Positions 1 to 13,351 are shown, counted from the stretch's first letter. The stretch: 64,000 bases of DNA from Sympetrum striolatum (GCA_947579665.1 OX388350.1:42875393-42939392), one strand, 5' to 3'. Translations and numbers: made by a program. The notes: generated from the letters alone by a model not told the origin.

Positions 1-247
1 TTACAAGAGGTAACTTGTGTTTCATTTTACGTTCAATCATTTGATCAAACTAAAATAATACCAAAGTTTATTGCCGTCTAAAGTATCATTCCTAACTATT
101 TTCTGTTTTCCTTGCCTGCTATGTAATATCTAATGTACTCAATATATCAATAGCCTTTTTCAATGTGTTTATTGCTTTGTATTTGAGGAGTTAAAACTTT
201 GAATATAGTAGTACTCTACGCAACATATTTTTGGAACGTAATAATTT

Positions 248-478
248 CTCTAATGGAAATACGGAGATATCAATTGCATCCATTTCGATAATTATTACTA
301 TTGACTAGCTAACATAACCATTCTCTAACCAGAAAAATTTTACTGTCCTGAATTCGAACCGGGGAACTTGAGTTTGTTATCATGCTAACCACTCCGCCGC
401 CGGAGATTATGTTATAATTATTCTTCCACTACCAATTCTTTTTGTGGAAATTTCCACCTAATCACGACTATTGATAAA
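248..478 (-). repeat. tRNA-derived SINE-like repeat, copy A
   Basis: On the minus strand a tRNA-like head (about 340-410) has a B-box-like GGTTCGAATTC and an A-box-like GTGGTTAGCATG. Sequence on both sides of the head is shared with the copy at 53448-53715: the head, the TCTGG junction, the CATCCATTTC stretch and the AAATTTCCACCTAAT stretch occur in the same order in both. That repetition, not the tRNA resemblance alone, is why it is called a dispersed repeat. The copy is diverged and its ends are approximate. No target-site duplication was identified. Confidence 0.6.
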
Positions 479-1232
479 TAATTAATTAATTCTGGCGATA
501 CTTAGCGGAACTTCTCCACGATTAGTTCAATAAATAACTCAATATGAAGTTAGATAATTTCTTTTATTGAACTACTCTATTGATTTATTCCTATTATATC
601 GTTGGAGGCTTTTACTGTACGATTTATTTTATCTTCGTTTTAAGAGACTCGTTTCATAGCCCTTCATTACGGCTGTTTTGCCCGAATGGAACTGCTAGGT
701 ACCGAAAAAGCCGTAACTTGTAAATTCTCTAAGTGTGCGGCACTATCTTTTCGTGATAGTTCACTATCTTCCCTTCAAATTGCAGGGTTTTGTGTCCCCG
801 GTCGCACGGTACGTTGAACCCAGTTTCCAGGGCAACGCATTGCTTTCATGAACGCTGCGTTGAATGCGTCAATCTCGCCGACTATTTTTGCTTTCTTCCT
901 CTGCTGATTCCGCTTTGATATTCATCGATCCACCTGTTCGAGTGAATGGAAACTCCCATAATTGAAACGTAGTTCTGCCTCTCTCTTAGGTTTCGTTTTA
1001 TTTCCTTTCGAAAAGAGTTACCATATATTTTCGAAAGTACCACGAAGCGCCATTGCCTTCGTAGAAAAGCGACGAATCGAATTTTCTCTCTTACGATTTC
1101 GTTCTGTCATGAATTTGATGTCGTTCCTGGAAAACCGTGCTCATGGAAGATATCATATCGCTGCTGTCACTGATCTCGCGTTCCTTTAGAATTCCTCAGT
1201 TCTATAGCCTGGTTTGGTTTAGTTTTTTCCTG
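479..1232. other. Unassigned intergenic DNA
   Basis: Mixed-composition DNA between a SINE-like repeat and the LINE 3' end. A moderately GC-richer patch lies at about 770-1190. A 75-codon ORF at 962-1189 (plus) has no recognisable domain and fits chance. No repeat or RNA gene was recognised. Confidence 0.4.
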
Positions 1233-1318
1233 CTACATCTACATCTACATCTACATTAATACCCTACAAGCCGCCTTTCGGCGTGTGGCAGGGGGTGTAA
1301 ACACCAGTTGAATCTAAA

Positions 1319-2770
1319 TTACTTCCTTATTCGATTATTGTCACGTATTGTTCGCGGAAAGAATGAATCTCTGAAACGATTCGTCCTAGCATCTATTTCT
1401 TTTAACTTACGGTCATTATCGGATCGACCGACGTAGCAGGGGGGTTGCATGATACCGATTGTATCTTTGGAAAATGTAGTTTCCCTGAATTTATTAAGCA
1501 ATCGCAGCCTAGCTTCCAATCTCCTTTCTTTCAAGGATTCCCAACCTACGTCTGAGAGCATTTTTGTAACGCTTGCTTTTTTATCGTAGCATTTCTTAAC
1601 AAAACGAACCGCTTTACGCTGCACTTTCTCGAGTTCGCGAGTACACGTTTCATCCGCCGGATCCCATATACTTGCCGCATATTCCAGAAGGGGTCTGACC
1701 AAGGTAAAATAACATCGCTCTCTCACCTTTTCGTCGCATTTACCGACAATACGCTTTACAAAGCCAAGCCTTTTACTTGCTTTGCCGCAGATTTTTCGAA
1801 TATGCGTGCTCCAATTTAAGTTATTAGTAATGTTGATCCCGAGATATTTAACTGAATCTACTACTTTGATACTAATTCCATTAATTTTGTATGGGTGATT
1901 TGGACGCATTTTTTTCTTTTCGAAGAAATTAACTACGGAGCATTTACTTACGTTAATATCTAATTCCCATTTTTCGCACCACCTTTGGATGAGGACTAAA
2001 TCGTTTGAGAGAGATGTCCGGTCTTCCTCGTTTGTTATTTCCCTATATATAACCGAGTCATCCGCAAATATCCTCACATTACTAACTATCTCGTCACTCA
2101 AGTCATTGATATAAATAAGGAAAAGAAGAGGTCCAATTACACTGCCTTGAGGTACGCCAGAGGTAACTTTGACTCTATTTGAGCTAACGCCATCCAGTAC
2201 AACTTGTTGTTCCCTCTCGTAGAGAAAATCCTTAACCCAGTCGACTACTTCCTTGTTAATGCCCGCTAGTTTTAGTTTGTAAATTAGTTTGTAGTGGGGG
2301 ACTCTATCGAATGCTTTTTTGAAATCTAGGAAAATAGCGTCCACTTGCTTTTTACTTTCGGCGGACTTTAAGATATCGTGTACAAATAGAGCAAGTTGGG
2401 TTTCACATGATCGGGACTTACGAAAACCATGCTGGTTTGCGTCGAGGAATTCATTTCTATCTAAAAATCCCATGAGTGAGCTTACGACGATATGTTCCAT
2501 TACCTTTCCGGACAGCGAAGTTAATGATATAGGTCTATAATTTCCTGGGTCCTCCTTTAATCCGCTTTTGTAAACAGGAGTAATATTAGCTAATTTCCAA
2601 TCGGATGGGACCCTACCTTCATTTATCGATTTACAAAATATGATTTTGAGATAAGGGGCGACGCTTTCTGCCAGTTCTTTAAGCACTCTTGCTGGGATGC
2701 CTTCTGGCCCTGGCGACTTATTTGGCTTAATTTTGCGTAATATTTTAACTATACCGTTGTCGTAAAAGTT
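1319..2770 (-). pseudogene. LINE ORF2 fragment: reverse transcriptase and C-terminal domain
   Basis: Reverse transcriptase that would copy LINE RNA into DNA at a nicked target. The open frame from the internal Met at 2686 gives 455 residues, and the same frame stays open a little upstream (KPNKSPGPEGIPARVLKEL) to the frameshift near 2760. Motifs in order, numbered from that Met: NYRPISLTS (49-57), QHGFRKSRSC (85-94), catalytic DFKKAFD (121-127), SGVPQGS (176-182), catalytic FADD (207-210), a K/L-rich thumb with VKYLGI (279-284), then the C-terminal region with the EYAASIWDP motif usual for CR1/Jockey-type elements. The RT core catalytic residues are intact, so this fragment decayed little after insertion. 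The frame ends in KK/RIRK just before the 3' UTR. No intact ORF exists because of the upstream frameshift and truncation. Confidence 0.9.
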
Positions 2771-3375
2771 ATATTTGGCATGGAATCCAGTATATTAACC
2801 TTAGGGAGGATCTCTATGTTACAATCTGATGTGAATACGCTTTGGTAAAATTCGTTTAGAATATTCGCTTTCCTCTTCGAATCGCAAGTAATGTTACCTT
2901 CGATATCCCTTATCGAGCTCACTGTTTGTATCTTTCCCTGTACCTCTCTAACGTAGGACCAGAAAGCTTTAGGGTCTTCCTCTAAACATTCCCCAAGAAT
3001 TTTATTTTTAAAGTTGCTGTGGGCGTTACGCATAGCTCGCTTGGTGTCGCATTTTGCTTTCTTGTGCTTTTCTAGTAATAGTGATCGTGGTGGATTTGGA
3101 ACAAGCTGATCTATTCCCTTAAAAGCCTTTACTTTTCCGTGCAAATCTCTTTGTTTGCGGAGAGCCCTTCTAACCTCTTTATCGTACCATCTGGGCTCGC
3201 AATCATTTTTAGAGTAATTCGAAGGTATATACAAATCTATATATTTATGCATTATCTCCACGAATGATTTCCATGTATCCTCAGTGTTGTTGTTGCTTAC
3301 GCGCGACTTAAATGAATTAAAATCGGTAGTTAGTTTTACATTAAATTCCTCGAATTTGGCTTTGGAATCGTTTCG
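2749..3375 (-). pseudogene. LINE ORF2 fragment: linker upstream of RT
   Basis: Same LINE, different frame from the RT fragment. The ORF from the Met at 3261 encodes 170 residues, and its frame is open further upstream to about 3375 (AKFEEFNVKLTTDF...). It contains PRWYDKEVRRALRKQRDL and DPKAFWSYVRE, which resemble the linker between endonuclease and reverse transcriptase in CR1/Jockey-type LINEs (typical signatures PWFTxEL and PKxFWxY). It ends at an out-of-frame stop at 2749; the correct continuation (YDNGIVKILRKIKPNKSPGP) lies in the RT frame, so a one-base-class indel separates the two. Upstream of about 3400 I see only stop-rich sequence. Confidence 0.8.
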
Positions 3376-3430
3376 TCGAATCGTTATTCGAATATTCGTC
3401 TATTTCCATTATTTTTTGCTCATTTAGATT

Positions 3431-4897
3431 ATTGTTATATTTAGTTATATTTATCATACTTTTCTAAGTCTCTTCTTTCCCATCCGCTATATTGTTTATG
3501 GGTGCCACTATCCAAAACTTATTAAGAGAAAGACTTAATTAGCGAGATGAATTTCATCGATTAAATCTGAAAATGAAATGGAAGACGATACAAGAGATAA
3601 TGTTTTTTCTTTCATTTTTATGGAGAAAATCTGATTGAGTAATGTCGTAATAACGTCGTTACAAGAATATATTACTTGAGGTATAGTAGAGCACAACTCG
3701 TTTGAATGTAGATATGGATGCACTCTAGATGAAAGAGGAGACCTTTAGTCTAAATCTTGCTCAACTAAAGAGGCTTTATAATTATTATCATCACTTTATT
3801 TTATTATTCCTTTTCGATTATTCTCACTAGTTGTATAGTGTATCGTCAGACACCATCTTTGATATTCTGTTTACGATCATCTTCCACCTTTTATAGATTC
3901 TATCAATTCCATTGAAAATATGTAAACTAGATTGTTTAAGTCGAATGACATGCCTGCATTTTTCTTTTTAGAGGGTTAATTTCCATGAACATTTATGTTT
4001 CTTCTTCTTTGTCAACAAATGTTACTCTTGTGTTTTATCTGGAAGTTTTTCGATCGAATAATGCGGGGTTCAATGTGAAAGTTTCATTTCATACGTTCAA
4101 GTCATTTACAGTTATTTTTTTGCAGATGGTTTACTCTTTAATGATCAGTTTTATACGCAAATAATGCTTAAACTACAGACAATGAAGTGTATCTGACCAG
4201 AAGCACGTTCTTACCTTAAATGGGTAAGGGAAATTTGAGAACTTGTCTCTTGTTTAGGTGTCAATTACGAAACCCATTGCCTAATTTCATCACAAATTTA
4301 AATAGTCGAATATAATGGTGTTGTATTTACGTAGAAAGCATTCAAAACTCTTTCATGCATATCCCAAAGTATGGCGCTATTTAGCCCACGGTTTAAAAAT
4401 TTTCGGCAAGGCTGTTCCAGGTCCCCATGGCGACAGAATCACACGGCAAAATCCCCGTCGCGATGCGGTTTTTAATTCGGTTGCTCTCGCAAAGGGTAAA
4501 CCGAGTGGCCGGATGCGAGTGCCATCCACTTAGATATTCACTTTACTAATGCACAAGGATCACTGAGAAACGCAAAGTACTGGAATTAGCCATTAGCGCT
4601 CTGCAAGTGACCGCACGGCCTAAGTCCCCTTTCTGTGCCCTATTTAGATAATTCACGCCGTGAATGGAGGATGGCTATAATCCGTGTCGAGAAATCGTCC
4701 TCTGTTGAATGGTAGCCGTCAATCCTCTGCTAGAAAGGGTATGGCGTGAGAACGTGATTGCGTTTATGCCGTGCAGAAAGATTTTTATTTTTCATTCCTT
4801 ATGTGACTATTGAAAGCGCACTTAGAGGTCAGCATGTCGCCGTAGGTTCAGATTTATAAGCTAATCCAAATATTGGAGTGGAATTGTTTTCAAAGGA
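3431..4897. other. Unassigned intergenic DNA
   Basis: AT-rich, with a GC-richer patch at about 4360-4780 that contains a 72-codon ORF (4315-4533, plus). That ORF has no recognised domain, and no matching continuation is visible nearby. No repeat, tRNA or element terminus was recognised. Confidence 0.4.
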
Positions 4898-4965
4898 GCT
4901 CCCGGGTAGCCAACTGGGTTGATCCTTTAGTGCAAAAGGTTCCGAGTTCGATTCAAGGTGGGAGC
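4898..4965 (+). repeat. tRNA-like sequence (SINE head or tRNA pseudogene)
   Basis: A 68-nt block starts GCTCCC and ends GGGAGC, giving a paired acceptor-like stem. Inside are an A-box-like GGTAGCCAACTGG and a B-box-like GAGTTCGATTC. The anticodon arm is CCTTT/AAAGG with a six-base loop instead of seven, so it should not be a working tRNA. It may be the head of a tRNA-derived SINE with an AT-rich body toward 5040, or a tRNA pseudogene. Confidence 0.55.
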
Positions 4966-7900
4966 TAATGTATGCGAAATGGCAGTAAACTATTGTTTAA
5001 AGCATTTTAACAGAGAAATACTTTTAACCTTACCATAATTACGGTTTTTTCAATGAATCAATTGCTCATATTTTTCCTTGACAAGGAGGTAATTTTTAGG
5101 GTTAGGGTATTTGTATAAAAAGTAGTGCTTTTAATAATCTTATATAATATTTAATAATCTTTATTCGTCTTAAGAACGTATATATTACTCAATAAAGCTG
5201 GCTCCGTTGAAATGATAAAATATTTTCACTTGTTTAGTTATTTCATGTCTCACTTAATCAATGAAATCCATCAGGCTACATTGAATAGACTTGTACTACT
5301 TGTCTTTGATTTCTTTTAAATATTGGAACGATAAATTTCTACATAAGATAGATTAAGTCACTTATATGACTCGTACATTTGATAGTCAAAATACTAAAGT
5401 ATCAAAATCATCTTATCACCTTTCAGGATATTCTATGCACAGTATCTGTTATGAAAAGAACGAACTAAAGGTACAAAGATATTTTAGTGGGGTTTCTGTA
5501 GTGTTTTTCATTAGGGAATTTTTTATAGAAGACATATTTGTACTTTTTGCTCTATTCTTTAATTAAATACACACTTTATTTAAAGATTACTTTTTGAGAA
5601 TCTATTGTACTGTAGTGAATATTAGGTTTTCCACACAGAAATTATCTACTTTAAATGTTGAATCAAAATTTATTCCGGGTAATATCTTGTAATGGTTCAG
5701 TTACTGTGACAGTGAGCTAAAAATATCGTCCTAGCCGTTAGGAAAAATTACATTGAAAAGAATCCTTGTTTTATTTGTGGCATTTAAAATTTTCAAAGGA
5801 ACATCGGAAAATAAGATCTCAATTTCTAAAGAATTCAGAGGGATCGGAGAGCATCGGCGCAAAACGATTGGATGAAATTTCCAAAGAAAGGAACGCGAAA
5901 AGAAACACACAAATCGCGGAAAATTAGCTGAGCATTTAATATAATACGGTCGCATTGAAAATTCGTCGTCCGGAACGTTGAGCGTTGGATCGGTGTACTC
6001 GAAAAGAAATGGAAAGGGGCAAATTGAAGAGATATTTCGCTGAATACGAAGAGCAGGGATTATGGAGATGGTGGGCGTATATTCAGTCGCAGCAGAATCC
6101 AGAAAAAGACAGCTGACGTGGGTTGGACGTGTCACGAGAATGGATACGAGGAAGATGTGCGATATTGATTTATTCAAAAGGAAAGGAGGACCAGAAGAGG
6201 ATTTATTGAGATAAGTGGAGATTGTGGTGGGTAGGATGCGTAGGAGAGAAGATTCTGGAAAATTGTAAATTTTATGATGAAGAGGAGTTTTTTGATGAAG
6301 AAGAGAATATTTGGTTGGAGGTTTCGTAATTTGACGGACTGGGATTTCGCATGCTGTAATTAATGGGGATTAAATATCTTAAGCCTGAAAATAGTTTAAA
6401 AATGTATTTGGTCTTTAGTTTTGTTTTTTTATTCGAATTTCGGTTTTCTTTTATATTGTATGGGTATGAAATTTCAATCGTCTCCTTGAAATTGCATATT
6501 GTATGTTACAATTAATGAAAAGATAAGGACTCGACACTGAAATATGCTTCTAATTTTATTTGCTCTATCGTTTTGTTCTTATCCTAGTGATTTCCTTTTC
6601 TGTAATATGTTTACGAAATTTGTCCTTCGTATTCTTGAAATCGGTTGAATACGATGTAGCCTACCACAATGTAAATTTCTTCGCTATAGTTCGTTATCAG
6701 GGCGTAACTGAGGCAATAACAACATTATGTTTTTTATTAGGGCTCGATATCGACTAATATAAGTCTCTTCTTACATTTTAACCCTTCGTCTTATACATTT
6801 TAAAGAAAGAGATTGCTTGGAAAAAGTACGCAAAAGAATCTTGCAGGTCTAAAATTCAATGGTTTTGCTCAGGAAAAATATACACCGCAGTAGGAAAACA
6901 CCAGCAAGAAGGGGGTGTGAAAAGCTTACAAAATCTTTGGACGACGCCGTTCTTTTGATGACTTGATTGACCACTTTCGCCCCCCTACCGACTTGTGTAA
7001 TGTATGAAAAACACCATTATCCATGTATCAATAGTGTCTGAAACTGAAGGAAAAATTGTCGATGTGGATGTGCTCCGGTAAGGAATGTCTTACAATTGAT
7101 ATTGTTTGTAATTGTGAAACCGTCGCAAAAATTCGTTTATAGAAAATTTTCCGTTTTAATCTTTTATTAGTATGTTCAGCTTGTTCTTACGTAGTGGTAG
7201 TAGACAGATTTTAGTCTTTCGAACTTGATTTGTTAGTTGGAGATTTAATGTCTCTCTGAAGTTGATTGTTGATCTACATACTCTTATTCCATTGACTTTC
7301 TGTCTTCATTCATCGGCGTAATTAGTTATTATAAAAAATTACTTGCAAGCATAATCTCACCTAAAGTTTACCTCAACTTCTTTGTATATAAAAAGAATAC
7401 ATTTTATTTTTCTTATTCAATTGGTTATTAAAGTTTGGTGACAGGTTGGGTCTTTCTTTCCAGTAAGCGTTTGATTTAGAGCTCTTTCAAGACAGTATTC
7501 GGTTTCTCCACTCATTTCTGGGTGTCTAATGAAAAAATCTTCTCTTTACTTCTCAGCGAAGGAGGAAGGTAATATTTTCTTCCTTTTATCCTTTACTAAG
7601 AGTAGAACTACCGGGAGTGACGTTACCTTTTCCCTTAGAACACCTAAGAAATCCCACTTTCAGGTTAAAAACACCGAATCGCCCGAAAAAATTACTCGCA
7701 TAAACTGGAGAAAAACGCATATTTCACCTGTTTCGCTTTTAGCATTTCTTTTAACGACCTCGTACGTTTCCCAGACAGGAAACACGGGCCTGCGGAAGCA
7801 CTTTCTCTACCTTATAACCGAAGGAATCCCTTGCAAGGGAAAAGGTATACGCCGAAACGGGTGAAAAGACGATGTATAATAGGGTGGGGAAATTAAGCTC

Positions 7901-8523
7901 GCGAGGGATAAACCTTTACTCGGGTGGTCCATAAATCGTAGAGGATCCTTATTCTCGACACTTAAATTGCTCAAGATGCAACTAGTGAGCTAAGGGTTTG
8001 AGTTACAGCATTTGCCATTTTATTCGGTGAAAGTGTGATCGTTCAGATTTATTGTCTTTTGATTTTATTTACGAATTAGGTTTGCTTTCAATATCTTTCA
8101 GATGAATCTTTCGTGGAACTTTTTAACTTATTTTGTCATTTCCTTTATTTATTGTTCATTAGTTTTGTCATTAAGATAAAGTCGCAGTATTTTCTTTATG
8201 GGGTCCACTTGAATCTGCGTTATAGGTTTTAAATCCTTCTAGAATAAATATTCCAGGGAATTGGTACGTAAAAAGTCTTGATGAATTTAAATGATATTTT
8301 GGAGATTCGTTCATCCTTCCGTACTAAGCATTTAATGCTTTAATGCTAATGGTCTCATTTGATTCTTCATCCAGTTTCTGCTCGATACATTTTCTTAGTA
8401 TTATATAAGGAAATTAGGTATAGGTTATTTGCACGAGATGGCGTGCAGCCAGGATAAATCCCAAGGAAGAATAGACTTTTCCTTTGCCCACATAGTCTCC
8501 CGAATAGCTTGAGAGAATGTTCC
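4966..8523. other. Unassigned AT-rich DNA with purine-rich segment
   Basis: No gene recognised. The plus strand at about 5880-6350 is purine-rich, which leaves the minus strand short of stops and explains a 148-codon minus ORF at 5731-6177 rich in F, S, I and P. A 111-codon plus ORF at 7529-7864 (start MKKSSLYFSAKEEG) lies in a GC-richer patch and has no recognised family, signal or repeat; it is the more protein-like of the two but I would not call it a gene. Confidence 0.4.
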
Positions 8524-8590
8524 GGCGGGATAGTTCAACGGACAGAGCACCTGACCAGCAATCGGGAGACCCGGGCTCGATTCCCGGTCC
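8524..8590 (+). repeat. tRNA-derived SINE-like head
   Basis: The sequence runs as a tRNA-like cloverleaf: A-box-like ATAGTTCAACGG, an anticodon arm CCTGA/TCGGG around a seven-base loop (CCAGCAA), and a B-box-like CGGGCTCGATTCCCG. Position 33 of the loop would be C rather than the nearly universal U, and the acceptor ends do not pair well, so a functional tRNA is unlikely. It is probably the pol III promoter head of a SINE; the body is not delimited. Confidence 0.6.
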
Positions 8591-11500
8591 AGTTGGACTT
8601 TTTTCAAGTCTATTATTCCTTAGGATTATTATTATTTGATGAAAGCCTTCGTTAAATAAAATGACTAATTTTGAGCTATATTTGAAAATGGCATGTGTCA
8701 TTTTGTTTACTAATAGGTGCATCAGTAAATATTCCTTATCGAAATGTCTCGTTTCTGAACATTCCAGTTATAAGAGAAAAATCGTTGTAACCAATAAAGT
8801 TCTAACTGTTAGCTCTTTATGTTGTTACTATGGTTGTGTGTTACTTAATAGAGTGCATGTGTACGTGACGGGCTCTATTGAGATTTACAAGGTTTAAAAT
8901 TGATGATCTGTGTAAATTTGTCTATCTTTGATTGATATTAAGGGTTTTAAGATTTTAAATCAGAAAAATCTCCAATTTTCAAGAATTCGCCTGCAAATAT
9001 GATTTTAAGAGACATGGCGGTAAAAGTTTTCAGTTGCAGTGATTTGATAGACTAGGACGATAGTGAAATTTGCGGAAAAGGTTACTGCATCAAAGAAGTA
9101 AATCTTTTATTGACTACTTTTTTCTAATTGTTTGGTTAATGATTTCATGTACAACTTTTTCCGGAAAACATTTTATATTAAGTTCATTATACTAAACAAC
9201 ACCAAGTTATTTTTTCCCATCAAACTGAAGATAATAGAAAAAAATTAATGGAAGAAAAGATTGAAAATTGTGAATCAATATAGTTAATTCTTTGAATATC
9301 TACTAAGCCTTTCATGAATAATTTGTATACTATTAATCCTATTATTACTCAGATTATTGTATCAAATCATCTCCTCTTCCTTAAATACGACCATTCAGTA
9401 GTTAGTACAAAGCACAGATGACGCAAGACAAAAAATAATCTTTTGGCTGCACGCAAAGTAAAAATGTTCTCTGTATTCTTTTCTCTTTACTTAGTATAAA
9501 TATGACATCAGAAGCCATATTTTGATCTGCGGGTTATTTCATGCTAAGTTATTGGACACCGAAAAGAAAGACAAAGGGTTCAAGCTCAAGGTCCGGGCAT
9601 GAATCATGCATGGAATAGGTTTCCTTAGTTCCTGAGACAGTTTGGTATTCACCCTGAATGCTAAAGGGTTGAGTTGCTATTCTGATCTCTTAAAATGTCC
9701 TCCGTGTTTGTGCACCCGGAAATTCTCCTTTGGATCTTAGGATCTCCGTAGAAATGCCTCGTTATTATTGGTAGTGTCTACTATGGAAATCTTTAAATAC
9801 TTTTGATTGGAGTTGATTTCTACCTTTCACCCTAACAGGTTTCTGTGGTCTTAAGGGACCAGGGAAACAAAGGTTTAACCTTACCCTTACCTTACTATAA
9901 CAAAAGGTCCTTTACCCCTCATTTTCGTCTTTTGACCATGGATCTCAAATTGAATGGTATTGGACTTAATTGGTTCTGGAGGAACATTCCTTCCTATGAA
10001 TGGATTATTCACATCTCATTTGTATTTGGCTGCGGTGAAGCCTACATTACGCAGTGAAAGCTTGATTTGGTTGTTGTGTTTCTTAATGTTTGGTTATTCA
10101 TATTCAGTAAGTCATTGACTTCCAACAGGTCTGCCGTAATTTGCTCTTTATGACTCTTATAATATTCTAGAGCACCTAATACTTTTAATTTGACATTGCT
10201 GTTTCGGAGTTATTTTTCGCTTATTGAAACTTCGCTGCGAGAAGGTTTCCTTGCTGTAAATGTGTTTTCTTAATTTCGAATAAAGGTAGTATAGTTACTG
10301 AGATAAGTAAGTAGTAGTAGTTGTTGCTAAGATAGGTAATTAAGTAGCAGTTGTTGTTACCAAGATTAGTAATAAGTTACTTAGTAAAATTTTTTAGCCG
10401 CAAAGATTGAATTTATATGTTAATATTCCGGGAAAACCATATGAATGGAAAGTACTACCGTCAATAAAGGTGTATATTTTAAATTAACCTAATACTAGCT
10501 CTAATTTCAATCTGAAAGTTAAATTTATTTTTCTTTTACCTCAATTTCTCTACAAGGCTTAGTTTAAATCAGGGAATTCATCTATTTAATTTTTCATGTA
10601 AGGTTTGTTCGAATGTTCATTAATTTACATCGCAAATATTTCACCCCATAAATATATGATATAAGAAAAACATTTTTTATGTATGACTTTTTTAATATTC
10701 GGGGCTCCATCCATTTTACTAACATCCAACGTTTATCCATTTATTCGGCTTATACAAGTTTGCGCGGCTGGTGTGATTTTTCCTGCTGGTACTTTATTTT
10801 TCCATTTTTCTCTATGGAATTCTTTGAATATTTCCCTTTCCAATTATAACCCCATTCATCCTCTTATAACTACGCCTCTGCACGGAAATAACTTTCGGAA
10901 AACTCAACGGGTTTTCGAAGTTCCCCATAGGGGTCCACTGTGATTCAAAGCGGAGAAATTCTTTTCCATGCGTCCTGTATCAAGAATAACATTTTTCCTT
11001 CCAAGAAGGACATTTTTCCCTATAGATGCCTTTCGCCCACGTTCTATCCGTTCAGAGAATCACGTTTTTCAAATGTATATCACTATTATCTATGATCACA
11101 TTATGCCTTAACTTGTATGTCCTCGTATTTCTGGTATTCGTTTTTGATACATTCATTCTCATTGAGTTTTATTCCAAGTACTTTTTTTATGTAATATTGT
11201 TGAAAATCTTATTAATATAAAATGCAATGCAATGTTAGAGTATCAATACTTTCCACACGAATGTATTTGGTGCGATTAGTTTCGTCCTCTCTGTCTATCA
11301 TCTATTTCTTCTGTAGGAATTAGTAAGTTCTTTTATTTCTTAAGTATTGTTCCATTCCAAAAACTCGAGCATATAAATATAAGATTTATCATGAAATATG
11401 TTTCTCGACTGATGGTTTAGCTTAATTTATTCAATAACGGAAACATTTAATTGGATATCGATAAAATTCTTTTCAGTCTCTCACCATTATCTTCTTATTG

Positions 11501-13351
11501 CAAAGGCTTTGTTTTATCTCCATTGTCCGCATAAATTAAGAATTGCTGTACAAGATGTTGCATATTAAATCTCGTATGTTAAGTGTTCTATGCCTTAAAA
11601 TATCTTAGCAGTTCTAAATGTAGCATTGTCGTTTGATTTGGATCTATCTCAAAGCGCTCTTGAGCATACGATGATGGAACTATGGATGATAAAACTTGCA
11701 ATGGAATAGTTTTTCTATGACTCTTTGAAGGGAGGAATTTATTATTTTTGGTTGGTCATTGTCGTCTATTTTAAACTAGATACCTGTGCATTTGGGTAAT
11801 AGTATGTAACTTTAAAACTTTAGAAGCGGGAGATATGGATTGTGATTCCCTATCAAAAGACACTGCATTTGAAAAGATGAGATAAATATAATTGAATTGA
11901 GTCGCGCTAATTGATTTTTATCTACGTATTTTTTGTATATTTATTCCTTATTGTCCTGTATGCTACATTTCTAATGATTGTTCAATTTTCCTTTTTTAGG
12001 TGAGTCCCAACCTTCTAAGAATTCCTGAATTTCGTTCTAAAGTTTAAATACATTAACTCAAATAGTAATGGTAAGTTTCTGCATGCAGTTTTCTTTTGTA
12101 AAGTTGTCATTCTTTTCTATGTAGCATTTCAATCGCACTTATATAACACATTAATGATCAGTATATATAAATTTAGTTATTTTTTAGTTGCAGGTAGCTT
12201 AAAAAATATCAAATTGATTTCCTTAGAAGATTTTTGTGTATATCTCCTGAAGGGTTCCCTTCTCTAAAAAATGAAACGCCTTTCTCTCAATTTAAATATT
12301 TTGATGTGAGATTCCTATTAAATCCGAAATTCCTCTCACTTGCAAGATTCTTCTTTTTCTTTTACAAATTTTTCTCATTTTTTTACGTATCCCATTCTTC
12401 CATAATTGTATGCTATTAAACTTTCTGCTTTATCTCCATTTAATCTTAGTTATTACTTTTTTGTTGTAATTCGTAATTCCTTTTGAATTATATATTTTAT
12501 TTTTTTGATATAGTTTACTTTCTTGAAACTAGCTTCTTTGTATTTCAGTTAGATGCCTCCGCACAATCTTTCCTTCTCTATCTTTCCCATTATGGTTGTG
12601 GATGAATTCCATAGTCATTGAGTAATCTAATTAATAAATTTGCTATATTTTTATCTTTGTTGAGTTATTCGGGAAGGAATTTTATTTTAAGTTAAAAGTT
12701 CACTGATTGTATTGAATCATTTTTCCAGCCATTTATTCTCTTTCTCCATTGTATCGATCGTAATATTGCAGCTTTAAGTTTAGCTCTCTTTCTTATCATC
12801 TTAAAGACAGAGCCTTTTAATCTCTTTTACCCTCATATTAAACCATTTACAGCGAAACAATAATTTACTCGACTCTCCGAAGATAACATACATTTCAAAT
12901 GCAGGGTTATTGCCGCCCGGCTGCTATAGTACTGGTTGGGCGTATTTTAGGTCCCCTTCCGTGAACGTGCATATAACTTCGGAGTTCATTGCTCCCAATT
13001 TTCTCCACTATTCGGATTTGGTGGCCTGTGTTCGTCGTCCGCCTTGTATATACACCGCTTCAATCGATCCCCATTTCGTGGAGAGAGACTTTAATGTGAC
13101 CGCGGCGTAGTTGCTGTTTGAATTGTCAGGTGGCAATGAATGGGCGCTGGAGACCTCCCAACTCCCATTTCTCGCTCTGATTTTATATTTGTGTTTGCTT
13201 CCGGTTCATTAATGTCCCTCTTGTGTTACCTTGCCTTTAATTTATTCGCTGCAATAGTTCCGAATCTCAACATTGTCATAACCTTACTTGTAAACTTAGT
13301 TGAAACCGAAGAGTGAAGAAAAACTTAGTCCACAATTTTTTTTATTTAGTC
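8591..13351. other. Unassigned AT-rich DNA
   Basis: About 4.8 kb with only short ORFs (70-86 codons at 9845-10057 and 10683-10943) that show no domain. An imperfect run of GTAGTAGTTGTTG-like units lies at about 10300-10380. A GC-richer patch is at about 12900-13150. No element termini, tRNA or splice-supported exon series was recognised. Confidence 0.4.

Larger units (their letters stand above)
1233..3430 (-). mobile_element. 5'-truncated non-LTR retrotransposon (CR1-like LINE)
   Basis: A minus-strand LINE. Its 3' end is a short array of the hexamer ATGTAG (about 1233-1256 on the plus strand as TACATC repeats), preceded by a 3' UTR with a GC-rich stem (CCGCCTTTCGGCG, 1271-1283). LINEs of the CR1/L2/Daphne type commonly end in a simple repeat rather than poly(A). 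Reading upstream, the coding region covers the C-terminal domain, the reverse transcriptase and part of the linker before it. No apurinic endonuclease domain is seen, so the copy is 5'-truncated; the 5' edge near 3430 is approximate because coding similarity fades there. One frameshift near 2750-2770 and loss of the 5' half make it a dead copy. Clade assignment within the CR1 superfamily is inferred from motif style only. Confidence 0.85.

Noticed and set aside
5731..6177. 148-codon minus-strand ORF
   Set aside because: Lies opposite purine-rich DNA that depletes stops; composition is F/S/I/P-rich and no domain, signal or neighbouring exon was seen.
7529..7864. 111-codon plus-strand ORF as a host gene
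   Set aside because: No recognised family and no supporting exons; the length is within chance for a GC-richer patch.
8524..8590. Functional tRNA gene
   Set aside because: C at loop position 33 and poor acceptor pairing; better explained as a SINE head.
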